Shown: piece after piece, positions 1 through 7,479 of the stretch
Layout: every line of letters begins with the position of its first letter
Position numbering within the stretch: position 1 is the first letter of the stretch
Assembly (NCBI GenBank): GCA_009691845.1
Contig: SIAJ01000050.1
Location: forward strand, 1 to 40,058
Direction of reading: 5' to 3'
DNA: 40,058 bases
Origin: Gemmataceae bacterium
GTDB taxonomy: Bacteria > Planctomycetota > Planctomycetia > Gemmatales > Gemmataceae
Position numbers and translations under genes: made by a program
The notes under the pieces: model-generated
Database searches by the model: none
Told to the model about the DNA's origin: nothing
Seen by the model: only the letters and a program-made list of their open reading frames with translations

Positions 1-450
1 GGTGGTTCGTGTGCGGCGAGCGGCCGCTTCGCCGCACACTCCGAGTTCGTCCATCCAGCGGCGGACCCGCTTGGCATTGACCGGCCAAGTCGAGCAGCCG
101 ACAGAGCAGACGAAGCGGACACTCAACGACGTGGCTCAACACGACCTGCCGTTTTTCGTCGAGGGACCAGTCAGCAGCCGCGATGCTTTTTTTAGGACAT
201 CGAGTTAGTAGGCCTGGCGGCCGACGAGTTGTTCCAGTTCGGTGATGCGAACACGATCGGCATCGATAGCAAGATCGGTCTCGAAGACAGTGTGCAGTCG
301 TTCGAGGACAGCAGTCTTCCAGTGAGCGATGAGATTGGGTTTGAGATTGTGCTTGCGGCACAGTTCGGCCTGGCTGGCTTCGCCACTCAGGTACTGCAAC
401 ACGACCTGAGCTTTGAACTCAGCCGAGAAGGACCGACAGATACGAGACAT
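1..450 (-). pseudogene. IS3-family transposase remnant (OrfA plus broken start of OrfB)
   Basis: Reading from 450 down, an 81-residue OrfA-like frame begins MSRICRSFSAEFKAQVVLQY and contains the helix-turn-helix typical of IS3-family OrfA, with the conserved phrase SQAELCRKHNL and the C-terminal ELEQLVGR. A TAA stop at 205-207 interrupts a frame that continues with OrfB-like sequence (LDVLKKSIAAADW, then EKRQVVLSHVV and RLLCRLLDLA). A run of seven A on the minus strand (near 188-194) is where such elements often slip frame. After LLDLA the OrfB similarity resumes in another frame as VNAKRVRRWMDELGV, a phrase normally about 50 codons further on, so an internal deletion with a frame change has occurred. 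The rest lies beyond the left edge. Family assignment is from sequence pattern. The stop plus deletion make it inactive. The outer terminal repeat could not be fixed; the element probably ends between 451 and about 510. Confidence 0.7.
9..39. repeat. Inverted repeat with 11-bp arms
   Basis: Arms GTGTGCGGCGA (9-19) and TCGCCGCACAC (29-39) are perfect reverse complements around a 9-base GC-rich loop. The repeat sits inside the degraded transposase frame and looks like a hairpin inserted into or beside it. It resembles the other hairpin repeats of the window in being an isolated palindrome, but has no GTAG foot. Confidence 0.6.
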
Positions 451-511
451 GACAGAGACTCCTGGCTTTGGCCCAGTAATGGTAAGTTACTGGTCCAGCG
501 CCAGGGGCGCA

Positions 512-1065
512 CTTCAGACTTTGACAGCAAAAAGGATCACCTGAGACAACTTCGTGATCGTCACGAGTCACTCGGGCGCCAGTACGTGGCAGATCGACAG
601 CTTCTCCAGTCGCGTGTAAAGGAAATTCAGCTAACTCATTTCCTCCAGCAAGTTTTTATCAGCGATCATGACATTTCCGATATCGGTCGGGGCCGAAAGG
701 CCACCCTGTCTTCGTACGGGATCGAGACGGCCCATGATATTTCAGAGGAAAAAGTCGACGAAGTCCCTGGCTTTGGCACGGTGCTGACCGCGAGGCTGGT
801 TCGATGGCGGCGATCTATGGAGTCACGATTTGTCTTCGACGCGGCGGCTGGTGTTCCCATTCAGCAACAACAAGCCGTCGACTTCAAATACACCCAAGAG
901 CGGCAACGCATCGAGATGACTCTTTTGTCTGGAGAAGGAGAGTTGAAAGCAGTCGCAACACACTCGAACGTCCAGCTAGCCCAACAATTTGAGGCAATCA
1001 AATCATTGGTGAGCCGGTTCGGCCTGTCCAAGGCGGAGGCCGGATTAATACCACCGGGAGTTTAG
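512..1065 (+). pseudogene. C-terminal stub of a kinase/helix-hairpin-helix protein (COG4248/YegI-like)
   Basis: The frame is open from within the neighbouring IS remnant to a stop at 1065, but only about the last 180 residues look like real protein. They carry a coiled, charged stretch followed by two helix-hairpin-helix-like segments: ISDIGRGRKATLSSYGIET and VDEVPGFGTVLTARLVRWRR, then SMESRFVFD. This arrangement is that of the C-terminus of YegI/COG4248-type proteins, in which a protein kinase domain precedes helix-hairpin-helix motifs, and which are often encoded with a VWA (TerY-like) protein and a PP2C phosphatase. The kinase part is missing, the upstream side abuts the IS3 remnant, and no start codon or ribosome site belongs to this piece. 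The final residues (AGLIPPGV) look unlike the family end, so the 3' side may also be cut. I infer a gene truncated by insertion and deletion. Confidence 0.55.
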
Positions 1066-1185
1066 GGCTGCTTTCTGGGTCAGTTTCTCGGTTTGCTTCT
1101 TGAGAATCTCCGTGAGTTCCTCTTCTTCGATGCCTCGCGTGGATGGCAGGTTGGCGATGGTGCGAAGCTTGGTCAGCTTCAGCAT
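1045..1185 (-). pseudogene. Possible C-terminal coding remnant, unrecognised
   Basis: On the minus strand a short open frame ends at 1045 and begins at an ATG at 1185 (46 residues), with open frame continuing upstream to about 1236. The text reads like genuine protein (KLRTIANLPSTRGIEEEE, then LTEILKKQTEKL), with G/C-rich third codon positions like the surrounding genes. It has no good ribosome site and overlaps the tail of the kinase/HhH stub on the other strand by about 20 bases. I do not recognise the family. It may be the end of a gene destroyed when this scar region formed. Confidence 0.25.
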
Positions 1186-1257
1186 GTTTGGGGCGAGTTC
1201 CGAAATCGTGGGGCAGAGCGCTCGGCTGCTGAGGCTACTGTACTACTCAAGCTCCGA

Positions 1258-1390
1258 GGTTGTGCAGGAATCGATGTGGGAATGGGCCTCCAGGCCTGTT
1301 CCAAAACGATGTGAGGCACTTGGCAGCGATCCTTCCGGCAGGCCTGGAGGCCTACCGCCACATTTCTGGGTTGATGCATAGCTCTCCGCG
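1258..1390 (+). repeat. Paired-hairpin repeat element, copy 1
   Basis: The element contains a palindromic core GGCCTCCAGGCCTG near the left end and CAGGCCTGGAGGCCTACC near the right end, i.e. two inverted hairpins around a variable middle. It matches, in reverse orientation, 16451-16569 well outside the hairpins as well: the left flank GGTTGTGCAGGAATC and the right flank CTCTCCGCG occur in both. A shorter third copy is at 39966-40032. The right hairpin has a CTAC foot (GTAG on the other strand), as REP sequences do. No coding capacity is seen. Confidence 0.75.
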
Positions 1391-1410
1391 TGAGGAAGTC
1401 GGGGCCGCTT

Positions 1411-1428
1411 GCCAATCTCCCGATTGGC
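1411..1428. repeat. Hairpin GCCAATC...GATTGGC, solitary copy
   Basis: GCCAATCTCCCGATTGGC is an 18-base hairpin just downstream of the stop side of the 1438-1785 gene (minus strand). Related hairpins are found three times in 16411-16653. It lies where a minus-strand transcript would end, so a weak terminator role is possible, but there is no T run. Confidence 0.55.
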
Positions 1429-1437
1429 GTTCCCAGC

Positions 1438-1785
1438 TTACTCCGGCGTCACGCTGAGCGGATACTCCGCCACCGATAGGCCGAGCGTGGGAATTGCCTG
1501 CAATCGTCGCCAGCCTTGCGTCACTCGCTCTTCTTCTTCGCGAACAAATTCTGCATCCATGTTGGCCTTGTCAAAATCGCCTGGGTGGCTGACCGGCGGA
1601 AACCGCTCGTCCACGATGTATTGAGCCAGGGCCGGGTTGCAGCGGATGTGGCGTTCCCGCAAGCGGTGCAGGAAATCGAGTTGCACGTCGCCGAGGACGT
1701 AGCGCAGATAAAGATCGGAGTCGACGATCGCTTCGACATCTTGGCCGCAGACGTCGCAGATGTAGCCTTCATCGCATTTGGCCAT
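1438..1785 (-). CDS. Small Cys-containing hypothetical protein
   Basis: 115 residues starting MAKCDEGYICDVCGQDVEAI. Cys4, Cys10 and Cys13 (C-x5-C-x2-C), with another Cys near residue 49, suggest a metal-binding or redox-active N-terminus. The remainder is charged and soluble and has no signal peptide or membrane segment. The start chosen is the ATG at 1785, which has AAGG eight bases upstream; the same frame is open further upstream but that part lies antiparallel in the lptB-like gene and is arginine-rich noise. It begins 10 bases after the stop of the ATPase gene, so the two are very likely co-transcribed. I do not recognise a named family. The function is unknown; a small zinc-binding accessory protein is only a guess. 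Confidence 0.75.
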   Translation of the reverse strand: MAKCDEGYICDVCGQDVEAIVDSDLYLRYVLGDVQLDFLHRLRERHIRCNPALAQYIVDERFPPVSHPGDFDKANMDAEFVREEEERVTQGWRRLQAIPTLGLSVAEYPLSVTPE

Positions 1786-1795
1786 GACGCCCGCC

Positions 1796-2875
1796 TTACT
1801 TGGACGGTGCCAACGACTGTCGAATGACAAAGAGTTGTCGGGTCCGCACATCCTCCGAGGCATACGGGTCGAATGCGAGGGGGGTCGGCACGATGCGCTG
1901 CAAAACCTCGAACGCATGAACGCGCAAGTCTGCTTCACCTCGCCCCAACGCCTGGGTGAGCGGCTGCACCGAATCGCGGCCGAGTCGCAGCAGTTCTTGA
2001 ACGGCCGCGGATCGCGACGATTCCACGCGTAAGGCTTCGACCACGCTGAACACGAGCGTTGGCGACGGTGGCGGAGCCTGGCCATTTGCCGAGGCAGCCG
2101 GAGGCGACCCCGTGCCACTGCCGAAGGTGTTGTCGCTGAAAGTCGTGCCCAGGTATTCGCTGATCGCAATCGGATCGTGAATTAATTGCTGCGGCGTTCC
2201 CTGCGTGACGACTTTGCCGTCCTTGATCAAATAGCTGCGATCCGTGATCTTCAGCACTTCGCGAACGTTGTGATCGGTCAAGAGGATCGCGATCCCCTGG
2301 TGTGCCAGTTCGCGAATATTGCGGCGGATGTCTTCGGTCGTCTTCGGATCGACGGCCGCGAATGGCTCGTCGAGCAGAATCAACATCGGCTCGCACGCCA
2401 GGCAGCGGGCGATTTCCAGCCGGCGTTTTTCACCGCCCGAGCAGCGTGCCGCGGAGTTCTTGCGGACGTGCGTCAACTGAAATCGTTCGAGCATCGCGTT
2501 CGTGCGATCCCGGCGCTCGACTTTCGTCAATCGCCGGCCGAGCGATCGGCTTTTCGGCAACGCTTCCAGAATTGCGGTCAGGTTTTTCTCGACCGTGAGC
2601 TTGCGAAAGATGCTCTGTTCTTGTGTGAGGTAGCCCATGCCCAAACGGGCCCGGCGATACATCGGCAGTGCCGTAACGTCCTGGCCATTGAAGATGACCT
2701 GACCGTCGTTGGGCACGATTTGGCCGGTGGTCATGCGAAAGCTCGTCGTCTTGCCAGCACCGTTCGGGCCGAGCAAGCCAACCACTTCACCTGGATTGAC
2801 CTCGTACGAAACGCCATCGACCACTCGGCGTTTACCGTAGATCTTGACCAGCCCACGTGCTTCCAGCAGGGCCAT
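1796..2875 (-). CDS. lptB: LptB-like ABC transporter ATPase with C-terminal extension
   Basis: A 359-residue ABC ATPase. Walker A is GPNGAGKTT (about residues 36-44), the Q-loop region is GYLTQEQSIF, the signature is CSGGEKRR, Walker B is LILLDEP and the H-switch is in LLTDHNVRE. The run EYLG at the end of the ATPase is typical of LptB, the cytoplasmic motor of lipopolysaccharide transport to the outer membrane, working with LptF/G. LptB is normally about 240 residues. Here a Pro/Ser/Ala linker follows and then about 90 more residues resembling one or two HEAT-type helical repeats (VQELLRLGRDSVQPLTQAL). The signature begins with Cys where LptB normally has Leu. GGAG lies eight bases before the ATG. 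No lptA, lptC or lptF/G is adjacent. A general branched-chain-type ATPase is the main alternative, but the sequence is closest in style to LptB. Confidence 0.85.
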   Translation of the reverse strand: MALLEARGLVKIYGKRRVVDGVSYEVNPGEVVGLLGPNGAGKTTSFRMTTGQIVPNDGQVIFNGQDVTALPMYRRARLGMGYLTQEQSIFRKLTVEKNLTAILEALPKSRSLGRRLTKVERRDRTNAMLERFQLTHVRKNSAARCSGGEKRRLEIARCLACEPMLILLDEPFAAVDPKTTEDIRRNIRELAHQGIAILLTDHNVREVLKITDRSYLIKDGKVVTQGTPQQLIHDPIAISEYLGTTFSDNTFGSGTGSPPAASANGQAPPPSPTLVFSVVEALRVESSRSAAVQELLRLGRDSVQPLTQALGRGEADLRVHAFEVLQRIVPTPLAFDPYASEDVRTRQLFVIRQSLAPSK

Positions 2876-3207
2876 ACCCGATTCTCCGCAAAAGAAATCG
2901 ACTCTCTATGCGATACGCGAATCAGGCCGTTTGAACAAGGCAGGACCAGGCAAATTGTAGCGGTAGGCCTACGGCTTTAGGCTGCTTGCTGACCCCGCAA
3001 CGGTCGCTCGGTGTCGTCGGCTCGGAACTGGCGAGGGATTCTCGTCTGTCCGAGACCTTGTCCCTACCGATGCGGCCAAAACGGGAAGACGCAACAAAGG
3101 TCCCAAACAGATCTCAATTGCGGACTCTTCCGTTTTGCCTCTTCCATCTGACCCGCCGACAGCGCAGAATACTACCGTCACATGTTTGGTTGGAGGACGG
3201 AGGCCGC
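2876..3207. promoter_or_regulatory. Divergent intergenic region between lptB and glgC
   Basis: About 330 bases separate the two divergently transcribed genes, so promoters for both should lie here, although no convincing -35/-10 pair stands out. A short palindrome GTAGGCCTAC with a GTAG foot lies near 2962-2971, followed by ACGGCTTTAGGC, and could be a solitary REP-like remnant. An open frame runs into glgC from 2986, but its text (NRSQLRTLPFCLFHLTRRQ) does not look like the start of this enzyme. Confidence 0.4.
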
Positions 3208-4458
3208 GTGCGCGACGTTCTGACCATCGTTCTCGCGGGGGGGCGAGGCACTCGACTCGACCCGCTGACACGGCATCGGGCCAAGCCCGCCGTCCCGTTC
3301 GGCGGGCTCTATCGCATTATCGACTTCACGCTTTCCAACTGCATCAACAGCGGCTTGCGTCGGGTTGTAGTGATGACGCAGTATAAAGCCCGCTCACTCG
3401 ACCGGCACATTCGCCAGGGTTGGAGCTTTCTCAGCAACGAGTTGGGTGAGTACGTCGAAGTGCTGCCGCCGCAACAGCGAGCCAACGAGGAATGGTATCG
3501 CGGCACGGCCGATGCCCTTTACCACAACATCTACAGCCTGGAAACGGAGAAGAAGGACCTCACGCTTATTTTGGCAGGGGATCACATCTACAAGATGGAT
3601 TACGGGGAAATGATTCAGGCCCATTACGAGAATCACGCCGATCTCACGATCGGCTGTATCCCCGTGCCACGGTCGGAAACGAAGCACTTTGGCATCGTCA
3701 CCACGGCCCCGGACCTGCGACTAACCGGCTTCCTCGAGAAGCCGGCCACGGCCGACCCGATGCCGGGCGACCCGAATTCCTGTCTCGGTTCGATGGGAAT
3801 CTACGTCTTCAATACCGAATGGCTTTTCGACCTGTTGATCGAGGATCAAAATGCCGCGGGCTCCTCGCACGATTTTGGTAAGGACCTTATCCCCTCCGTG
3901 ATTGACTCGCATCGCGTGTTCGCCTATCCATTTCGCGACCGCAATGAAGGTGCGGGCCCGCGGCCCTATTGGAGAGATGTTGGCACCATCGACGCCTATT
4001 ACCAGGCGAACATGGATCTCGTTAATGTGGTTCCCGTGCTGAACCTGTACGACCGAGGTTGGCCGATTCGCACACTGCATCCGCAACTGCCACCCCCGAA
4101 GTTTGTGCATTATGCCACTGGCTTGCCCGGAGAAGCCAGACGCGGCGAGGCTGTGGACAGCATGGTCTGTGCCGGCTCAATTATCTCCGGCGGACATGTG
4201 CGCAAGAGTATCCTCTCGCCAAATGTCCGTGTGAATAGTTTTGCGAAGGTCGAGGACTCGATCTTGTTCGAGGGTGTCAAGATCGGCCGCAAGGCAAAAG
4301 TGCGACGAGCGATTATCGACAAGGGCGTCGAAGTGCCGGAACGAGCGGAAGTCGGCTACAACCTGGATCTCGATCGCCGCCGCGGGTTCACGGTGACGGA
4401 AAGCGGCATTGTGGTAATCGCCAAGGGAGAACCCGCGGCGACGTTTTCGCGTGGATAA
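3208..4458 (+). CDS. glgC: Glucose-1-phosphate adenylyltransferase (ADP-glucose pyrophosphorylase)
   Basis: Makes ADP-glucose from glucose-1-phosphate and ATP, the committed step of bacterial glycogen synthesis. The N-terminal nucleotidyltransferase motif is VLAGGRGTRLDPLTRHRAKP, followed by PFGGLYRIIDFTLSNCINSG, the substrate region GTADALYHN and LAGDHIYKMDY. The C-terminal third is the left-handed beta-helix (GSIISGGHVRKSILSPNVRV, then ILFEGVKIGRKAKVRRAIID). The GTG at 3208 is preferred because GGAGG lies four bases upstream and it gives 416 residues, the usual family length; the ATG at 2986 would add about 74 residues of unlikely sequence. The last eight bases overlap the longest possible manA frame. 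It sits with manA rather than with glgA/glgB, so the operon is of a hexose-phosphate type. Confidence 0.95.
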   Translation: MRDVLTIVLAGGRGTRLDPLTRHRAKPAVPFGGLYRIIDFTLSNCINSGLRRVVVMTQYKARSLDRHIRQGWSFLSNELGEYVEVLPPQQRANEEWYRGTADALYHNIYSLETEKKDLTLILAGDHIYKMDYGEMIQAHYENHADLTIGCIPVPRSETKHFGIVTTAPDLRLTGFLEKPATADPMPGDPNSCLGSMGIYVFNTEWLFDLLIEDQNAAGSSHDFGKDLIPSVIDSHRVFAYPFRDRNEGAGPRPYWRDVGTIDAYYQANMDLVNVVPVLNLYDRGWPIRTLHPQLPPPKFVHYATGLPGEARRGEAVDSMVCAGSIISGGHVRKSILSPNVRVNSFAKVEDSILFEGVKIGRKAKVRRAIIDKGVEVPERAEVGYNLDLDRRRGFTVTESGIVVIAKGEPAATFSRG

Positions 4459-4468
4459 CGAGGAATTG

Positions 4469-5497
4469 ATGGCCGTCGTTTTCTCTGACCGAAGCACGGA
4501 TGCGTCGATGCCATCCGACACGCTAACACCGCTCCGTTTCACGCCGATCTTCAGAACGGCTCTCTGGGGCGGTTCCAAATTGCGGACACTTTTCCACGCA
4601 CCCCCATCGGACGATCCGACCGGCGAAGCGTGGGTGCTGTCCGATCAAGGTGAGAATTCAAGCGTTGTTGCCGAAGGCCGGCTTGCGGGCGCGAGGCTGC
4701 GTGAACTCATCCAACAGATGCCGGAGCGAATCCTTGGACGTGCCTCTTTCGTTAACGGCCGATTCCCACTGCTGCTGAAGTTTCTTCACATCCGTCGACC
4801 GTTGTCCGTGCAGGTTCATCCCAACGACGCAAAAGCACGTGAGTTCGAAGGGCCTCTTGCATCCGGCAAGACGGAAGCCTGGTACATCGTGGAGGCTGAC
4901 CCGACGGCCAGTCTATATTGCGGCTTGCACGCCGGAGTGACCCCGGTTCAGATGCGACGAGCGATTGAAGCGAACCGGCTGGAAGAATTGCTCGACACTC
5001 ATCGGCCCGAATGCGGCGACTGCTTCCTTCTCCCAGCCGGCACGGTGCACGCGTTGTGTGACGGCCTGCTGGTATTTGAAGTGCAACAGACGAGCGACAT
5101 CACGTATCGACTTTACGACTGGGGCCGCGTCGATCCGAAAACCGGGAAGCCGCGGGAACTTCACATCGAGAAAGGCTTGGCCTGTGTGAACTATTCGCAA
5201 GGGCCTTGTCGTCCAATTTGCCCGACCGATGAAGGGCATGGCCGGGTGCGTCTTACGCCGCTCGTTGAATGTGCTTACTTCACGCTTGGCCGCTGGGATG
5301 CGGCCAGTCCATTCCGTGCGGGAGAGGCCGGCCAATGCCGCATGATCGTTGGCGTCGAAGGCCGTGCGACCTTGCGACATGGCGGAAAAGAGTACGGCCT
5401 CGGTGTCGGGGATACCTGGCTGCTTCCCGCCGAAGTGGGAGCATGCGAGGTTGTTCCGCAAGGGCCGGTCGTCATTCTGGAGTGCAGCCTAGTGTAG
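4469..5497 (+). CDS. manA: Mannose-6-phosphate isomerase, class I
   Basis: A cupin-fold zinc enzyme that interconverts mannose-6-phosphate and fructose-6-phosphate. Seen are the N-terminal RFTPIFRTALWGG, the zinc-site motif LSVQVHPNDAKA (Gln and His ligands), KTEAWYIVEA (Glu ligand) and LPAGTVHAL (His ligand). About 342 residues, as expected for the short bacterial type. The ATG at 4469 has GAGGA five bases upstream; a GTG at 4451 in the same frame would overlap glgC by eight bases. Either way translation is probably coupled to glgC. The TAG stop (5495-5497) is part of the GTAG foot of the downstream repeat, so the present stop may have been supplied by a repeat insertion. Confidence 0.93.
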   Translation: MAVVFSDRSTDASMPSDTLTPLRFTPIFRTALWGGSKLRTLFHAPPSDDPTGEAWVLSDQGENSSVVAEGRLAGARLRELIQQMPERILGRASFVNGRFPLLLKFLHIRRPLSVQVHPNDAKAREFEGPLASGKTEAWYIVEADPTASLYCGLHAGVTPVQMRRAIEANRLEELLDTHRPECGDCFLLPAGTVHALCDGLLVFEVQQTSDITYRLYDWGRVDPKTGKPRELHIEKGLACVNYSQGPCRPICPTDEGHGRVRLTPLVECAYFTLGRWDAASPFRAGEAGQCRMIVGVEGRATLRHGGKEYGLGVGDTWLLPAEVGACEVVPQGPVVILECSLV

Positions 5498-5596
5498 TCC
5501 TCTCGCTCCGCGAGAGGAAAGCGGGTTCGATCATTCGTGGCGACGATTCTGCATACCGGACTGATTTGCCGCCCTCTCGCAGAGCGAGAGGGCTAC
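5494..5596. repeat. REPIN-like element (family A, copy 1)
   Basis: It starts GTAGTCCTCTCGCTCCGCGA and ends in GCGAGAGGGCTAC: two inverted hairpins of the type CCTCTCGC/GCGAGAGG, each with the GTAG foot outward, around about 55 bases of less conserved middle. The same arrangement and length recur at 8359-8459, where the hairpins are conserved and the middle differs. GTAG followed by a small hairpin, used in inverted pairs, is the classic REP/REPIN layout mobilised by Y1-type TnpA_REP (RAYT) transposases. It fills most of the gap between convergent manA and the M81 peptidase gene and may also end their transcripts. Confidence 0.8.
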
Positions 5597-5623
5597 ATAT
5601 GTGGCGAGGCGTCTCGCTTCGGA

Positions 5624-7093
5624 TTAATCCAGCGGGTACATCGGCCTCGGAATGTTTCGATAGGTGAAGCGTGAAGGATTCACGGCCGTAACTCCCGGCG
5701 TATCCACCTCGATGATGCTGGCGGCAATCGGGGCGTAGGCCGCTTTGTAAGCAACCGCGGCTTTCACGACGATCATCTTGGCTGCTCGAGGATCGATGCC
5801 CAAACTCGTGATCTGCCCGAGGCTGAAGGGAGGCGTTTGCAGCGAGTCGAGGACCAGCGTCGTGCCACCATCCAGTTTCAGCACGGCCGTCGGGCCTTGG
5901 TCGTTCTGCCGCCTTCCGCCGTGCCGAGCTTCCGTTTCAATCCATGTCCCATCGAACAGGCCAGTCACGATTCCGCTGGCCGCGACCGGTTCGCCATGCA
6001 GGCGATCGACCAGCCCGCCAACTTTGCCGGAGAACCGTGAACCGATGCCGAGGCGTTGACATTCTTTCACAGCGTTGGGAGCGAAGAAAACGACAACTGC
6101 GTCTTTCGCACCTTGCTTGATAATCTCGTCGAGAATCACGGTGCCGTCGCCGGCCGAACCGCCACCGATGTTGTCGCCGAGATCGACGAGCACCACCGGG
6201 CCGTTCTTTGCTGCGGCCGCTTGCTTCACGGCCTCCGCGGGTGAAACGCAAGCGACATACAGGTCCTTGCGAACAGTCCACATTTGCTCGGCCAGTTCCT
6301 CGGCGACTGATCGCGCCAGTTCGCGATCGCCATTCGTGACGGCGATGACACTCGGGCCCATGGGCGGAACGTCGGCGTAATAGAAGCCGCCCATCACGCT
6401 TGTCGAGAGAACGCCGGGCCGTCGTTCGATTTCACGTGCCGCAGCCATCAAGCCCTTCATCGGCTCGCGATCGGTTGCCTGGCCCAGAATGTTGGCGATC
6501 ATGGGCCGTTTCGCGATGTGCGTGACTGGGCGGATTTCGCCGCGAATAGTTCGCGTGAGCAATTCGGCTGCCAATAGGCCACGCTGTCGCTGATCGATGT
6601 GTGGGTAAGTCTGGTAGCCGACAATCGCGTTGGCGTACTCGGCCTGACGCGGATCGCAGTTCGCGTGAAAATCGAGCGACACACTGAGTGGTATGTTCGG
6701 GCCGATGGCTGCACGCACCCGTCGCATCACTTCTGTGTCCGCACTCGGATGCTTGGCAGTGACCATGGCTCCATGCAGCCCGAGCAACACGCCGTCGATT
6801 TTGGTTGATGTCGCATCGGCGATGATTCGAGCAACGACTTCATCCATCACGGCATCATCGACCGGGCCGGAAGGAGTGGCCCAGGCCATCACGCTGGGGA
6901 GCATCTCGAAGCCATACCGCGAAGAACCTTCGATGAAGCCGCCAAATTCGTGATGGGCGTCCTTCCAAATTGGAATGACATCTTGGCCGAAGGCGATCGA
7001 TCCTTCTTCAAATCGCTTGCGATTCGCCGGTGTCGCGGCAAACGTGTTCGATTCGTGCATCAAGCCGGCGATGAGGATTTTCATGGTGGTCAT
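5624..7093 (-). CDS. M81 family metallopeptidase (MlrC-like)
   Basis: 489 residues beginning MTTMKILIAGLMHESNTFA, the characteristic start of the MlrC/M81 family (microcystinase C and relatives, formerly DUF1485). Zinc-site candidates are the Asp and His in SLDFHANCD and the His in GYQTYPHID. The C-terminal domain has the glycine-rich VDLGDNIGGGSAGDGT. No signal peptide, so it is probably cytoplasmic. MlrC cleaves small linear peptides in microcystin degraders, but most family members occur without mlrA/B, as here, and their substrate is unknown. The start could equally be the second Met (7084); neither has a strong ribosome site. It is transcribed alone, with a large gap upstream and a repeat element downstream. 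Confidence 0.88.
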   Translation of the reverse strand: MTTMKILIAGLMHESNTFAATPANRKRFEEGSIAFGQDVIPIWKDAHHEFGGFIEGSSRYGFEMLPSVMAWATPSGPVDDAVMDEVVARIIADATSTKIDGVLLGLHGAMVTAKHPSADTEVMRRVRAAIGPNIPLSVSLDFHANCDPRQAEYANAIVGYQTYPHIDQRQRGLLAAELLTRTIRGEIRPVTHIAKRPMIANILGQATDREPMKGLMAAAREIERRPGVLSTSVMGGFYYADVPPMGPSVIAVTNGDRELARSVAEELAEQMWTVRKDLYVACVSPAEAVKQAAAAKNGPVVLVDLGDNIGGGSAGDGTVILDEIIKQGAKDAVVVFFAPNAVKECQRLGIGSRFSGKVGGLVDRLHGEPVAASGIVTGLFDGTWIETEARHGGRRQNDQGPTAVLKLDGGTTLVLDSLQTPPFSLGQITSLGIDPRAAKMIVVKAAVAYKAAYAPIAASIIEVDTPGVTAVNPSRFTYRNIPRPMYPLD

Positions 7094-7479
7094 TCAAGAG
7101 TGTGGAACTGGTTTCTTACTCCCCCGACCCCATTTTGGGGAGTGAAAAAGACACATCTCGCTCAATGCGACAGGTTTTGCGGTCTTGGCGCCGGAGGGCA
7201 ACGCCGTGAAAGATTTCACACGCTCGTTAGCTAGGGGCCGCAGCCGCAGTTTCTCCCCACAGACCTCGCCCAGGCTCAAACAACGCGGCCAACTGGCCGG
7301 CCGCAGTGCGGTAGATGGCGATCGAGTGCCCAGCGACTCGCACCTCGACCGCAAATCTTGACTTCGTAAAACCGGGTGCCCGTGATCGATTGCAGCCATC
7401 CGATGCTCCACTAAAATTCCTATCTCATTCGATAGAAGGTTCAATTTCGGCATGAAGAGCGAAGCGAGAGGATCCGGTC
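7094..7479. other. Intergenic region with hairpin and possible coding remnant
   Basis: No convincing complete gene. A hairpin ACTCCCC...GGGGAGT (7118-7143, loop of about 12) lies just upstream of the M81 gene. On the minus strand, 7227 to about 7380 reads RFAVEVRVAGHSIAIYRTAA and ends ETAAAAPS before a stop, with coding-like codon usage; just upstream another frame reads GWLQSITGTRFYEVK. This could be a frameshifted relic of a small gene, but it has no start and no recognised family. Confidence 0.35.

Noticed and set aside
229..511. Upstream part of the plus-strand frame containing the kinase/HhH stub
   Set aside because: It is the antisense of the IS3 OrfA frame and carries no HhH or kinase sequence.
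5520..5540. tRNA-like TpsiC phrase (GGTTCGATCATTC)
   Set aside because: No acceptor stem or anticodon arm around it; it is part of the middle of a REPIN-like element.
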